Shown: piece after piece, positions 35,935 to 44,538 of the stretch
Numbering within the stretch: the first letter of the stretch is position 1
Layout: every line of letters begins with the position of its first letter
Origin: Bacillus sp. EB106-08-02-XG196
Lineage (GTDB): Bacteria > Bacillota > Bacilli > Bacillales > Cytobacillaceae
Direction: 5' to 3'
Assembly (NCBI RefSeq): GCF_013396335.1
Contig: NZ_JABWSY010000014.1
Span: 1 to 64,000, forward strand
DNA: 64,000 nucleotides
Made by a program: the position numbers and the translations under genes
Notes under the pieces: model-generated
Database searches by the model: none
What the model saw: only the letters and a program-made list of their open reading frames with translations
Told to the model about the DNA's origin: nothing

Positions 35935-37014
35935 CTATTCGCCTATGATAACTCGAACAACATTAGGACGGTCTTTAAACGTTTTTGTCCCGGCACCATA
36001 ACCTATTGAGTTAACTTTCATTGAAGGAATAGCACAAAATTCCTCGGCTAGAACCGCGATAATCGCTGCCCCAGTTGGAGTGGTAAGCTCGAATCTCACC
36101 TCAGAGTGTTCAATTGGGATTCCTTTTAAAATCTCGAGTGTTGCAGGTGCAGGTACTGGATAGATACCATGGTCGATACGGATTTTCCCGGTTCCCACCG
36201 GAATGGGTGAGGATTTAATTTCAGATATTTCTAACTGATGGATTAAAATGGCTGCTCCAATAATATCGATAATCGAATCTACAGCACCCACCTCATGGAA
36301 ATGAACATTCTCTAAAGGTACTCCATGAATGTGCCCTTCCGCTTCACCAATTTTCTTAAAAATCTTCAAGGCAGTCTCTTTCACTTGTTGGGAAAAATCA
36401 GCCTCTTCAATTAGTCTAACAATATCTTTATACGAGCGGTGGTCATGATGGTGGTGGTGATCATGTGTATGTGTGTGTTCATGCTCATGATCGTGGTCAT
36501 GGCTATGTGTGTGGCCATGCTCATGGTCGTGGTCATGGCTATGCGTGTGGCCATGCTCATGTTCGTGGTCATGGCTATGAGTATGGCTATGCTCATGATC
36601 GTGGTCATGACTATGCGTGTGGCCATGCTCATGATCGTGGTCATGGCTATGAGTATGTTCATGCTCATGATCGTGGTCATGACTATGCGTATGTCCATGC
36701 TCATGATCGTGGGCATGGGTATGAGTGTGTCCATGCTCATGATTGTGGTCATGGCTATGAGTATGTCCATGGTCATAATCGTGGTCATGGCTATGAGCGT
36801 GTCCATGCTCATGGTTAACTAGAACCACATCAAACTTTGTGCTAGTAATTCCATTTTTGATGACCTTTTTCCATGTCAATTCATATTCATCTTCAATATT
36901 TAACTTCTTTAATTCTTCTACTAGTTTAACGGGGTCAGCACCTGCGTCAATGAGAGCCCCAATGACCATATCCCCGCTGACTCCTGAAAAACAATCAAAA
37001 TAAAGTGTCTTCAT
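35935..37014 (-). CDS. larC: LarC N-terminal part (LarC1) with a large His-rich repeat
   Basis: This frame encodes 359 residues. The N-terminus (MKTLYFDCFSGVSGDM) and the part after residue 195 (VHFHEVGAVDSI, ELTTPTGAAI) are typical of LarC. Between residues 68 and 191 lies an insert of about ten 12-residue units of the form HEHGHTHSHDHD, nearly all His with acidic and small residues, which should bind many nickel ions. Family members often have shorter His stretches. The ATG at 37012-37014 follows AAGGGG and lies inside the end of larB (20-base overlap). The protein continues functionally into larC2. Confidence 0.9.
   Translation of the reverse strand: MKTLYFDCFSGVSGDMVIGALIDAGADPVKLVEELKKLNIEDEYELTWKKVIKNGITSTKFDVVLVNHEHGHAHSHDHDYDHGHTHSHDHNHEHGHTHTHAHDHEHGHTHSHDHDHEHEHTHSHDHDHEHGHTHSHDHDHEHSHTHSHDHEHEHGHTHSHDHDHEHGHTHSHDHDHEHEHTHTHDHHHHHDHRSYKDIVRLIEEADFSQQVKETALKIFKKIGEAEGHIHGVPLENVHFHEVGAVDSIIDIIGAAILIHQLEISEIKSSPIPVGTGKIRIDHGIYPVPAPATLEILKGIPIEHSEVRFELTTPTGAAIIAVLAEEFCAIPSMKVNSIGYGAGTKTFKDRPNVVRVIIGE
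36433..36817 (-). repeat. 36-bp coding tandem repeat in larC
   Basis: About ten 36-bp units encode the 12-residue His-rich motif. The units differ mostly at third positions and at a few Gly/Glu/Ser/Tyr codons. The antisense strand is also open over this stretch, but only because the repeat lacks stops there. Confidence 0.9.
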
Positions 37015-37762
37015 TTCTTTCCCCTTTTTGTGCAAGTTGATGAATTAATACGGCGTTATACCCTCCGCCAAAGCCATTATCAATATTGACAACACTAATT
37101 CCGGAAGCACATGAATTCAGCATCGTCAGTAAAGCCGATAACCCGTTAAAGTTAGCTCCATAGCCGACACTTGTAGGGACGGCGATTACAGGATGGGAAA
37201 CGAGTCCTCCCACAACGCTCGGAAGTGCGCCTTCCATCCCGGCTACCACTACAGACACAGTTGCCTTTTGAATTTCTTCAGCATGACTAAGTAACCGGTG
37301 AATCCCAGCTACGCCGACATCGTAAATACGGTGGACATTACTTCCTAGGATTTCGGCTGTAACCGCTGCTTCCTCTGCGACCCTTAAATCGGAGGTTCCT
37401 GCAGCAACGACTGCTATGTAACCATGAGTGTTTTCTTTTGTTTTTTGCTCCTTCCAAAATAGGATCTGAGCGATTTCATGATAAGTAAATTCAGGACAAG
37501 ATTGTTGGACGATTGCTGCTTTTTCCTCCGAAATTCTAGTTACCATTACCTGATTATTCCTTGCCCTAAGTGCTTGGATAATCGAAATAATTTGATCTGC
37601 CGATTTCCCTTCACCATAGACGACTTCCGGAAAGCCCTGCCGTTTCTTGCGATGATGGTCTACCTTTGCAAAGCCTAGATTTTCAAACGTAGCTAATTGG
37701 TCTTTGGCTTCGTCAATACTGAGGGTACCTTTTTGAACTTGCTTTAAAATCTCTTCAAGCAT
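36995..37762 (-). CDS. larB: LarB, nickel-pincer cofactor biosynthesis carboxylase
   Basis: This 255-residue protein matches LarB, which carboxylates nicotinic acid adenine dinucleotide at C5 and splits off AMP as the first step to the pincer nucleotide. The C-terminal part resembles PurE (VVAAGTSDLRVAEEAA, GVAGIHRLL, VVVAGMEGALPSVVGGL). I start it at the ATG 37760-37762, after GGGGGGAATC. It comes directly before larC and overlaps it. The upstream gap to gntK holds four 52-bp hairpins. Confidence 0.93.
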   Translation of the reverse strand: MLEEILKQVQKGTLSIDEAKDQLATFENLGFAKVDHHRKKRQGFPEVVYGEGKSADQIISIIQALRARNNQVMVTRISEEKAAIVQQSCPEFTYHEIAQILFWKEQKTKENTHGYIAVVAAGTSDLRVAEEAAVTAEILGSNVHRIYDVGVAGIHRLLSHAEEIQKATVSVVVAGMEGALPSVVGGLVSHPVIAVPTSVGYGANFNGLSALLTMLNSCASGISVVNIDNGFGGGYNAVLIHQLAQKGERNEDTLF

Positions 37763-37811
37763 TCGATTCCCCCCTTTTCTTTCTATTATTATTCTATACA
37801 ATATCCTTGGT

Positions 37812-38010
37812 GAAGGACAAATCTACTGGTTCCTCCACCAGTTTTGTCCTTCATTGCCTTGATGAAGGACAAATCTACTGATTCCTCCACGATTTTTGTC
37901 CTTCATTGCCTTGATGAAGGACAAATCTACTGGTTCCTCCACGAGTTTTGTCCTTCATTGCCTTGATGAAAGACAAATCTACTGATTCCTTACCAAGTTT
38001 TGTCCTTCAG
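37812..38010. repeat. Four tandem 52-bp hairpin repeats between gntK and larB
   Basis: Copies start at 37812, 37864, 37916 and 37968, an exact 52-bp step. Each can fold as GAAGGACAAA...TTTGTCCTTC with an inner ACTGG/CCAGT pair in the best copy. Small differences lie mainly in the loop. They may attenuate or stabilise the long message. There are no unique spacers, so this is not CRISPR. Confidence 0.85.
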
Positions 38011-38019
38011 AGACCTCTC

Positions 38020-39492
38020 TTAGAAAAACTTTACCATATCCTTAGCAAGCTTTTCATAGTTTTCATATATCGCTTTATATCTTAAGCTGTTTTCTTTATT
38101 AGGTACAACACCACTGCCCATTGGAATATTCTTTTTGATTTCTTCAAAAGAATTCACTTTACCTATACCGACTAAAGCAGTCCATGCTGCTCCCCATGCG
38201 GCACTGTGATGACTTTCGGAGACATAGATTTCCGCTTCAAAAATATCAGCCATCATTTGCAGCCAGAGCGGTGATCTTGCCAAACCACCGTTAACGTAGA
38301 TTTTCTTAGGCTCACCGGCCAGCCTTTCCAGTGCTTTCCCGATTTGATAGAGATTAAACGTGATGCCTTCCAAAACAGCTCGGATAAAATGCTCCTTTTT
38401 ATGCGTAATCGAAACTCCATAAAAATTGCCTTTTGCCTGCTGATTCCAGATTGGCGCTCTTTCCCCATTTAAGTAAGGCAGGAATAGAATTCCCTCCGCA
38501 CCAGGAGCAACCTTTTCTGCGTCCCCTAAGAAATCTGTAAAATCCCTTTGGTCATTTAGAAGATCTTTTAACCATTGTAAGACGATACCGCCATTATTAG
38601 TCGGTCCTCCTACGATGGATGACTCTGCTGTAAAGGAGTAACAAAATGTTTCTTGATTTTCATCAATTTTTACTCCTTGATTGATTTGCCTGATTGCACC
38701 GCTTGTCCCAACAGAAACCGCAACTTCCCCAGGCAGAATTGCACCGATTCCCAAATTTGCTAACTGACCATCTGCAGCACCCATCACGAATGGCATCTCT
38801 TGATTAATGCCCATTTCATCTGCAATTTCTTTTTTAAGGCCAGACAAAACTTTTGTAGGAGGCACAATCTCGGATAGCTGCTCCCTGCCAATCCCTGTCA
38901 TCTCTAACAACTCTTGTTCCCAGTCAAGCGTCTGAGGATTGAATAATCCTGTCGCTGACGCCATGGAATAATCGATTACACGTTCATTAAACCAGCACTG
39001 AATTAAATACTCTTTTATCGACATAAAGAAAGCTGCCTGCTGGTAAGGCTGATAATTTGTTTCTTTCATCCAAAGTAATTTTAAAAACGGAGTCATTGGA
39101 TGGATGGGTGTTCCTGTTTTTGCGTAAACACTGCTTCCAATCGTTTTCTTAATGGTTTCTGCCTGCCCCGTGCTTCTCCCATCCGCCCAAATGATTGCTG
39201 GAGACAGAGGTCTTCCGTCTTCGTGAACACAAATAAGGGAATGCATCGCCGCTGAAAATCCTAAAGCGAGCAAATCATCCTTTTTGACACCTGCTTTTTC
39301 AATCGCTTCCCGAATGGCGAGAACAGCTGACCGCTCAATTTCAACAGGGTCTTGTTCTGACCAGCCAGGCTGTGGATATTGAAAAGTATTCATTTTTTCT
39401 ACTTCTGCAGCCAGTTTTCCATTTAAATGAAATATACACGCTTTTACACTAGTGGTTCCGATATCAAGACCAATTACAAACTCTCTAGGCAT
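38020..39492 (-). CDS. gntK: Gluconokinase, FGGY family
   Basis: This 490-residue sugar kinase has the N-terminal phosphate motif GLDIGTTSVK and FGGY-family C-terminal motifs (YVNGGLARSPLWLQMMAD). Length and sequence style (QYPQPGWSEQDP, GAADGQLANLGIGA) fit Bacillus GntK better than xylulokinase or glycerol kinase. It makes 6-phosphogluconate from gluconate. I start it at the ATG 39490-39492, six bases after AGGAAG. It lies between larE and larB, so its product step follows the inferred LarA-type epimerisation. A different aldonate as substrate cannot be excluded. Confidence 0.85.
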   Translation of the reverse strand: MPREFVIGLDIGTTSVKACIFHLNGKLAAEVEKMNTFQYPQPGWSEQDPVEIERSAVLAIREAIEKAGVKKDDLLALGFSAAMHSLICVHEDGRPLSPAIIWADGRSTGQAETIKKTIGSSVYAKTGTPIHPMTPFLKLLWMKETNYQPYQQAAFFMSIKEYLIQCWFNERVIDYSMASATGLFNPQTLDWEQELLEMTGIGREQLSEIVPPTKVLSGLKKEIADEMGINQEMPFVMGAADGQLANLGIGAILPGEVAVSVGTSGAIRQINQGVKIDENQETFCYSFTAESSIVGGPTNNGGIVLQWLKDLLNDQRDFTDFLGDAEKVAPGAEGILFLPYLNGERAPIWNQQAKGNFYGVSITHKKEHFIRAVLEGITFNLYQIGKALERLAGEPKKIYVNGGLARSPLWLQMMADIFEAEIYVSESHHSAAWGAAWTALVGIGKVNSFEEIKKNIPMGSGVVPNKENSLRYKAIYENYEKLAKDMVKFF

Positions 39493-39549
39493 ACTCATCT
39501 TCCTTTTCAAATAACAAAATATATGTTGTCAATTATCATACTGTGCGTA

Positions 39550-39885
39550 ATATCCCTGACTTCAGGCATGGGGATAAAAGCATATCACTTGACCTTTCAA
39601 TCAATTTGGAATAAACTAAAAATAAGAACATTTGTTCTTTGAAAACTGAACATAAAAGGTTGTGACATGAATAAGAGCTATGTCACGTAAAATGTTCAAG
39701 CCATTAGAAAGCCATGACACGTTTCTAATGTGGATCAAATAGGCTTTGATTAAAGTAAAGCTGAAGGTCTTTATAAAGACCTGATGTATTAGCGGGTTTT
39801 GTGGTCACCCACATAAAGACAATGCCACTTAAACGGTATTCTTTATGAAACCCCTCGCTTTAGCGTTGGGGAGATTCATAATTGT
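39550..39885 (+). mobile_element. IS200/IS605-like element without ORF, with structured RNA region
   Basis: The left part has an imperfect hairpin ATCCCTGAC-ttca-GGCATGGGGAT (about 39551-39575). The right part has CCCCTCGCTTTAGCGTTGGGG (about 39851-39871). These are like the subterminal palindromes of IS200/IS605 elements. Inside there is no ORF but many hairpins: GTGACAT/ATGTCAC (39662-39686), CATTAGAAA/TTTCTAATG (39701-39730), GGTCTTTATAAAGACC (39767-39782) and TGTGG/CCACA (39800-39813). A boxA-like TGTTCTTTGAAAACT lies at 39632-39646. It could be a PATE/MITE keeping an omega-RNA-like RNA. The true ends cannot be fixed by eye. Confidence 0.5.
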
Positions 39886-39895
39886 CTATTATTGT

Positions 39896-39952
39896 CATTT
39901 CTATTACATTAATAGAAATGGCTTTGGATTTTCCCCAAAGCCTCTTTTAAAA
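39896..39952. terminator. Two hairpins downstream of larE
   Basis: ATTTCTATT/AATAGAAAT (39896-39918) and GGCTTTGG/CCAAAGCC followed by TCTTTT (39920-39952). The second is a good plus-strand terminator for the structured element and may also act after larE on the minus strand. Confidence 0.6.
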
Positions 39953-39964
39953 TTAAGTACTTTC

Positions 39965-40774
39965 CTAACCTAAATTAGATAGAACTTTGTTCATACTGCC
40001 GCTTTTATATCCGAGTAAGTCTAATGTTATATATTTATAGCCGTATTCTTGGAGCTCTTTGACTATACTATCGTGATGTTCGAGGACGATTTTCATGTCA
40101 TTGGGCTCTACTTCAATCCTCGCTATTTCTTGATGCGTTCTTACTCGTACTTGACGAATTTTCAAACTCTTTAGGTAAGCTTCTGATTTTTCAACCTTGG
40201 TCAGCTTTTCTTTTGTGATGTACTCACCGTAAGCAATTCTTGAAGATAAACAAGCAAACGAAGGTTTATTCCAAGTTGGCAAATCAAACTGCTGAGAAAG
40301 CTCCCTTATTTCTTGTTTGAATAGGTTTGCCTCAAGCAAGGGACCGCGTATTCCCTTTTCTTTAGCCGCCTGCATACCTGGACGATGTTCGTTCATGTCA
40401 TCTGCAATAACACCATAAATAACATTATTAAAACCTTTTTTTTCCATTACTGGAATCAAATGATCAAACAAGCTGCTTTTACAAAAATAGCATCGATTCT
40501 TATTATTCTCTGCGTAGCCAGGAATCGCTAATTCAGAGGTTTCAATCACTTGGTGTTTGACTCCGATTTTTTCAGCTAATTCTTTTGCCTCTAAAAGCTC
40601 ACTAGATGGATAGGTTTCCGAGTCGGCTGTTACAGCAAGAACATGATCTTCACCTAATGTCTCAACAGCTGCTTTTAATAAAAAAGTACTATCCACACCG
40701 CCTGAGAACGCTACAACCACTGTTTCCATTTCTCGGAGAATCGACTGTAATTTCTTATATTTCTCTGTTAACAT
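39965..40774 (-). CDS. larE: LarE, sacrificial sulfur transferase of pincer cofactor synthesis
   Basis: This 269-residue ATP-pyrophosphatase has the PP-loop SGGVDS at 24-29 and Cys175 in PSFACLSSR, the place of the L. plantarum Cys176 whose sulfur is given to the pincer nucleotide. A second pair CYFC at 95-98 is also present, as in cluster-type LarE relatives, so sulfur could instead come from a bound cluster. AAAGGAG lies before the ATG. It sits between the SDR gene and gntK in the same direction, with repeat elements on both sides. Confidence 0.92.
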   Translation of the reverse strand: MLTEKYKKLQSILREMETVVVAFSGGVDSTFLLKAAVETLGEDHVLAVTADSETYPSSELLEAKELAEKIGVKHQVIETSELAIPGYAENNKNRCYFCKSSLFDHLIPVMEKKGFNNVIYGVIADDMNEHRPGMQAAKEKGIRGPLLEANLFKQEIRELSQQFDLPTWNKPSFACLSSRIAYGEYITKEKLTKVEKSEAYLKSLKIRQVRVRTHQEIARIEVEPNDMKIVLEHHDSIVKELQEYGYKYITLDLLGYKSGSMNKVLSNLG

Positions 40775-40796
40775 GGTCTAATCTCCTTTCCCCATA

Positions 40797-40918
40797 CATT
40801 TATAAAGTCTGTTTTCGTAAAGTTTGTTGTTAAAATCCTAAAGCCGATTTTAACGCGGAACAAACTATTTTGTGCTTGAAATTAAGTTTGCAAGCTCTTT
40901 TCTTTAAGAAAAGAGCCA
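40797..40918 (-). repeat. Dispersed MITE-like repeat, copy A
   Basis: Read on the minus strand this carries the blocks GGCTCTTTTCTTA, AAGAAAAGAGC, CGTTAAAATCGGCTTTA, GATTTTAACA and CAGACTTT in the same order as at 50698-50845. The GTTAAAATC/GATTTTAAC blocks form a hairpin. It interrupts the space between the SDR and larE genes. Confidence 0.7.
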
Positions 40919-40973
40919 TTTAAAAGCCACCCACTATACAAGATATTGAGTGGCATAGGTCTATATGTGTAAA

Positions 40974-41744
40974 TTAAATCGTCATAGCTCCAAATCCGCC
41001 ATCTACACGAAGTAATGCACCTGTAACAAAGCTTGAAGCTTTATCGGACGCTAGGTATACTGTAGCACCTTGAAGTTCTTCAGCCTCCCCGAAGCGTTCC
41101 ATAGGAGTATGACCCATAATGGATGCAATTCTTTCTTTATCCAAAATTTTACGATTTTGTTCTGCCGGGAAGAATCCTGGAATAATGGCATTTACACGAA
41201 TCCCGCTGGTTGCAAATTCACGAGCTAGGAATTGAGTGACACTATTAAGTCCTGCTTTTGAAACAGAATACGTAAATACTCTTGATAAAGGAGTTGTAGA
41301 AGAAACAGATGAAATATTGATAATACTTCCTTTTCTTTCTTGCTCAATCATTCGTTTAGCAAAGATTTGGCAAGTCATGACAATCCCTTTTAAGTTAATA
41401 TCCATAATTTTATCGTACTCGTCCATATCTAAATCAAAAAACGGTGTTGGGCTGTTGGTGCCTGGTGCATTCAAGAGAATATCCCAGCCGCCAGACCATT
41501 GTTCAATTTCGTTTGCAACTTGAACCAAAGAATCCTTTGAACTAACATCTGCTTGGAATGCCTTGGCTTCTCCGCCATTTTCAATAATTTCTTTCACAAC
41601 GGCTTCCGCTGTTTCCAAATTACGGCCAACAATCGCTACTTTGGCACCGTGATCAGCCAAACCTTTCGCCATTGCTGATCCTAATACGCCATTTCCCCCA
41701 ACAGCAACCGCTGTTTTTCCTGTTAAATCGAATAAATTTTTCAT
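40974..41744 (-). CDS. SDR-family oxidoreductase, probable D-mannonate oxidoreductase/fructuronate reductase
   Basis: This 256-residue short-chain dehydrogenase has the cofactor motif GGNGVLG (16-22), NAPG at 92-95 and the catalytic Tyr159-x3-Lys163 with Ser near 146. Bacillus UxuB (YjmF), which interconverts fructuronate and mannonate, is an SDR of this style, and gluconate 5-dehydrogenases are also close. Its place 19 bp behind a LarA-type gene and in one regulon with uxaC favours fructuronate reduction. GGGAGAG precedes the ATG. Confidence 0.8.
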   Translation of the reverse strand: MKNLFDLTGKTAVAVGGNGVLGSAMAKGLADHGAKVAIVGRNLETAEAVVKEIIENGGEAKAFQADVSSKDSLVQVANEIEQWSGGWDILLNAPGTNSPTPFFDLDMDEYDKIMDINLKGIVMTCQIFAKRMIEQERKGSIINISSVSSTTPLSRVFTYSVSKAGLNSVTQFLAREFATSGIRVNAIIPGFFPAEQNRKILDKERIASIMGHTPMERFGEAEELQGATVYLASDKASSFVTGALLRVDGGFGAMTI

Positions 41745-41763
41745 ATTTCAACTCTCCCTAGTT

Positions 41764-43032
41764 TTAAAATAAGTTTCCTTTTTCGTCAAATGGTAGGTCA
41801 TATAGTTCTGAAGCCAACTCCATATTTGGATGCTGTTTCACATATTCAACTAATGCCTCAGATACTTCGATTTCACTTAACTCTAAAGTGTTTTTAATTC
41901 GGACCATTTTTACTTTAGTGAAATCTAAAATATTACTTGTTTTTACTGCCGCTTGTATCGCTTCACGATCATTTGGCAAAGTAGTAGCGATTTTGGTTGG
42001 TGCCACAACGGTTGAAGTTAATCCATTGGCATAGGTAACTTCCAGGTCCATTCTGTCCACTAAACGCTGGGTTGTAAAATCTGCCGTTCCCACGCCATTG
42101 GCATTTCCCTCTGTTTGCGGAGTTAAACCGAGCACGACCATTTTGTTTACATCTGGTCCTCCGTGTGCATATGGAGTGGGATATCGACCCGTAATATTAG
42201 GGTCCATACCATCACCCGAAATGTTCTTACCAATTTGATCAATAACAAGGACCTCTAATTGTTCAAAGAAAAGTTTTGGTAATAATTCTTTCGCTTTTGC
42301 CTGAAGGTCTGCCTCTCGATTAATAATTTCTTCAGGAGAAAGCACATCCACCACTGCGACCTTATCGAATGCGTTTTCTACCGTTGCCACACCAAAAAGA
42401 AATGGTTTTTTCTCCATGATCATTTTAGCCATCGCCGGTACGTTTTCTGCCATATATTTAAAGCCTAATTGATGACATGCCTCTGCACCTCTTTGCTTAC
42501 CCAAACCAATACTAATCATCTTCATAATGCCACTTTCAACGGGGCCGCGGAATGCAGTATGAGGTTTGATTCGATTGATGACAACAATACCATCAGCGTT
42601 AGCAGCATATTGATCAACATATACAGGTAAGCCATTAGGAAGTTCCCCGATTTTTACCACTTCCATAGAAGAACGAATTTCACAGCCGACACTTTCTTCC
42701 GTTACACCAAGATGAGCTAATACCTCGCGTTGTCCTTCAGCTGTTGCACCGCCATGACTGCCCATACTAGGAACAATAAAAGGCTTTGCTCCAAGTTCTT
42801 TTAGAAATTTAACTGTCACTGCGGTTAATTCGACTAGACGATCAAGTCCCCTGCTTCCAACAGCTAAAGCAATTTCCATTCCAGGCTGAACTGATGCCCG
42901 AATATGCTCCTGCTGCAATTTCTCCATCAAAGCCTTTTCTAAATTATCAATTTTCGTATCATCAAATTTCACTTTCACTTTTGCCATTTTTGGCACTGGA
43001 ATATCTTTTAATAAGTCCTGCAGAATACCCAT
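41764..43032 (-). CDS. LarA-family nickel-dependent 2-hydroxyacid racemase/epimerase
   Basis: This 422-residue protein has the LarA (DUF2088) fold. Candidate active-site and cofactor residues are His93 (SMGSHGG), His158 (RIKPHTAF), Lys171 (SGIMKM) and His187 (EACHQLG). LarA binds the nickel-pincer nucleotide made by LarB, LarC and LarE, all encoded in the same run. LarA relatives include racemases of lactate, malate and other hydroxyacids, and, as I recall, a D-gluconate C2 epimerase. With an SDR and gluconokinase as neighbours and uxaC in the regulon, the best guess is interconversion of D-mannonate and D-gluconate. AAGGAG lies 12 bases before the ATG. It is the first gene of the run. Confidence 0.85.
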   Translation of the reverse strand: MGILQDLLKDIPVPKMAKVKVKFDDTKIDNLEKALMEKLQQEHIRASVQPGMEIALAVGSRGLDRLVELTAVTVKFLKELGAKPFIVPSMGSHGGATAEGQREVLAHLGVTEESVGCEIRSSMEVVKIGELPNGLPVYVDQYAANADGIVVINRIKPHTAFRGPVESGIMKMISIGLGKQRGAEACHQLGFKYMAENVPAMAKMIMEKKPFLFGVATVENAFDKVAVVDVLSPEEIINREADLQAKAKELLPKLFFEQLEVLVIDQIGKNISGDGMDPNITGRYPTPYAHGGPDVNKMVVLGLTPQTEGNANGVGTADFTTQRLVDRMDLEVTYANGLTSTVVAPTKIATTLPNDREAIQAAVKTSNILDFTKVKMVRIKNTLELSEIEVSEALVEYVKQHPNMELASELYDLPFDEKGNLF

Positions 43033-43179
43033 TTATCTGTTTCACTCCTTTTCTACTTAAGTGTTCCTCAAGGGATATTATTCCATGTATGTACTTTTTA
43101 CCGTCAGATAAAAAGTGTGTAATCCCTTTCATAAGTAAATAAAAATGATCTGTTTGGAAAATAATTATAAAATAGTAAT

Positions 43180-43241
43180 TTAATTTGTTTACCAAACAAA
43201 CTAATTACCTGTATAATAACATTATGGATTATTTACGTCAA
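43180..43241 (-). promoter_or_regulatory. larA-type gene promoter with ROK operator (divergent region)
   Basis: On the minus strand TTGACG (43236-43241), 17 bp, TATTAT (43213-43218), then a palindrome with core GTTTACCAAAC (43187-43197) inside 43180-43207. The plus-strand ROK gene also has TTTACC and TATAAT (43212-43217) 18 bp apart, with the operator over its -35. The regulator should thus control both directions. The site resembles XylR operators. Confidence 0.75.
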
Positions 43242-43296
43242 TTGTTATGAATCACTAATAACCATTTTTCATTAATAATTACCTTGGAGGTGCTAT

Positions 43297-44478
43297 ATGG
43301 TTACTGGAGATGCTTCATTTATCAAAAAGATAAATCGATCAATAATCATTAGTAAAATAATTGAACACGGCCAGATATCTCGTGCAGACTTAGCAAAGAT
43401 TACCGGCCTAAATAAAGCAACTATATCAGTGCAGGCAGCTGAATTATTAGCTGAAGAATTAATTATAGAAACTCAGGCTGAGCATAAAAACCTGGGCAGA
43501 AGACCTATCATGCTTTCGATTAACAAACATGCAGGATTTGCGTTGGGAATTGACCTGGATAAGAATAATATTACATTTACCTTATCTGATATCAGCGGTA
43601 CTCCCCTCGACACCCATTCAATCGTGATGGAAACATCTGATTATGATTTGATTCTAAAGTTGTTAGCGGAACAGATTGCCATTTATAAAGAGAAATGTTC
43701 ACATGCACGATATGGCTTAATCGGAGTAGTTATTGGAATTCACGGAATCGTAAATAACGATGAAACCATCTATTTTGTACCTTACCATCAATGGCATAAT
43801 AAAGATTTAAAAACTGACCTTCATAATGAAACCGGTATCAATATTTTTGTCGAAAATAACGCTAACTTATGTTCTTTCGCTGAGATCGTTTATAAACATT
43901 ATCAAAGTGAAAACTTATTATCTGTTAGTTTGTATTCGGGAATTGGGCTGGGAATTATGGTAAAAAGTAAATTACTTAAAGGCTGCGATGGCTATGCAGG
44001 CGAGATTGGCCATATGATTATCGTTCCTGACGGTCTTCCCTGCCGATGTGGAAATCTAGGCTGCTGGGAACAATACGCCTCTGAATCGAGCTTTGTAAGT
44101 CAATTGACAGAGAGCCACCATAAAACAGATGTAACCTATGAAGACATCCAACATTGGTTAATGGAGAAGGACCCAATTACCTGTAAGTTAATGGAACAAT
44201 ATATTAAATATTTATCCGTTGGGTTAAATAATATTATTAACCTTTATAATCCTGAGATATTAGTGATTAATAGTGAACTACTAAGAATGTATCCGAACGC
44301 TTTAGCTGAGATAAAAGTTCTCCTTACTTCAACAGTTGGTCATTATCGTAAACTCTTAATATCTGACTTCGGTAAAAGGGCGTGCAGTTTAGGTGCGTGC
44401 GCCTTGGCCATTAAGAACTTTTTGGATGTTTCTGAGTTAAGCTTAGCTTTTGATGAAACCAACACCGAAGTGAAATGA
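43297..44478 (+). CDS. ROK-family (XylR-like) transcriptional repressor 1
   Basis: This 393-residue protein has an N-terminal winged helix (about 10-65: ISRADLAKITGLNKATISVQ) and a ROK sugar-kinase-like domain with the zinc motif CRCGNLGCWEQ. It is divergent from the larA-type gene and probably represses it through the operator at 43180-43207. It is about 60 percent similar by eye to the ROK protein at 57286-58479. The ligand is unknown; a uronate or aldonate is likely from the regulon. GGAGG lies before the ATG. Confidence 0.9.
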   Translation: MVTGDASFIKKINRSIIISKIIEHGQISRADLAKITGLNKATISVQAAELLAEELIIETQAEHKNLGRRPIMLSINKHAGFALGIDLDKNNITFTLSDISGTPLDTHSIVMETSDYDLILKLLAEQIAIYKEKCSHARYGLIGVVIGIHGIVNNDETIYFVPYHQWHNKDLKTDLHNETGINIFVENNANLCSFAEIVYKHYQSENLLSVSLYSGIGLGIMVKSKLLKGCDGYAGEIGHMIIVPDGLPCRCGNLGCWEQYASESSFVSQLTESHHKTDVTYEDIQHWLMEKDPITCKLMEQYIKYLSVGLNNIINLYNPEILVINSELLRMYPNALAEIKVLLTSTVGHYRKLLISDFGKRACSLGACALAIKNFLDVSELSLAFDETNTEVK

Positions 44479-44538
44479 TAAACTAATATGAAAACACGAG
44501 GAAAACTGTGAAAAAGTAAGAAAATTGCCGATGATTTA

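Noticed and set aside
36439..36822. Long open frames antisense to larC (His/Met/Val repeats)
   Set aside because: They mirror the 36-bp coding repeat of larC1, have no ribosome binding site and no sensible protein composition.
37812..38010. Possible CRISPR array
   Set aside because: Units are contiguous 52-bp repeats with no unique spacers and no cas genes nearby.
38020..39492. Xylulokinase as identity of the FGGY kinase
   Set aside because: No xylose isomerase gene is present, and the sequence style and neighbours fit gluconokinase better.
39632..39651. Start of an rRNA operon from the boxA-like motif
   Set aside because: No 16S or 23S sequence follows; the motif lies in a structured repeat element.
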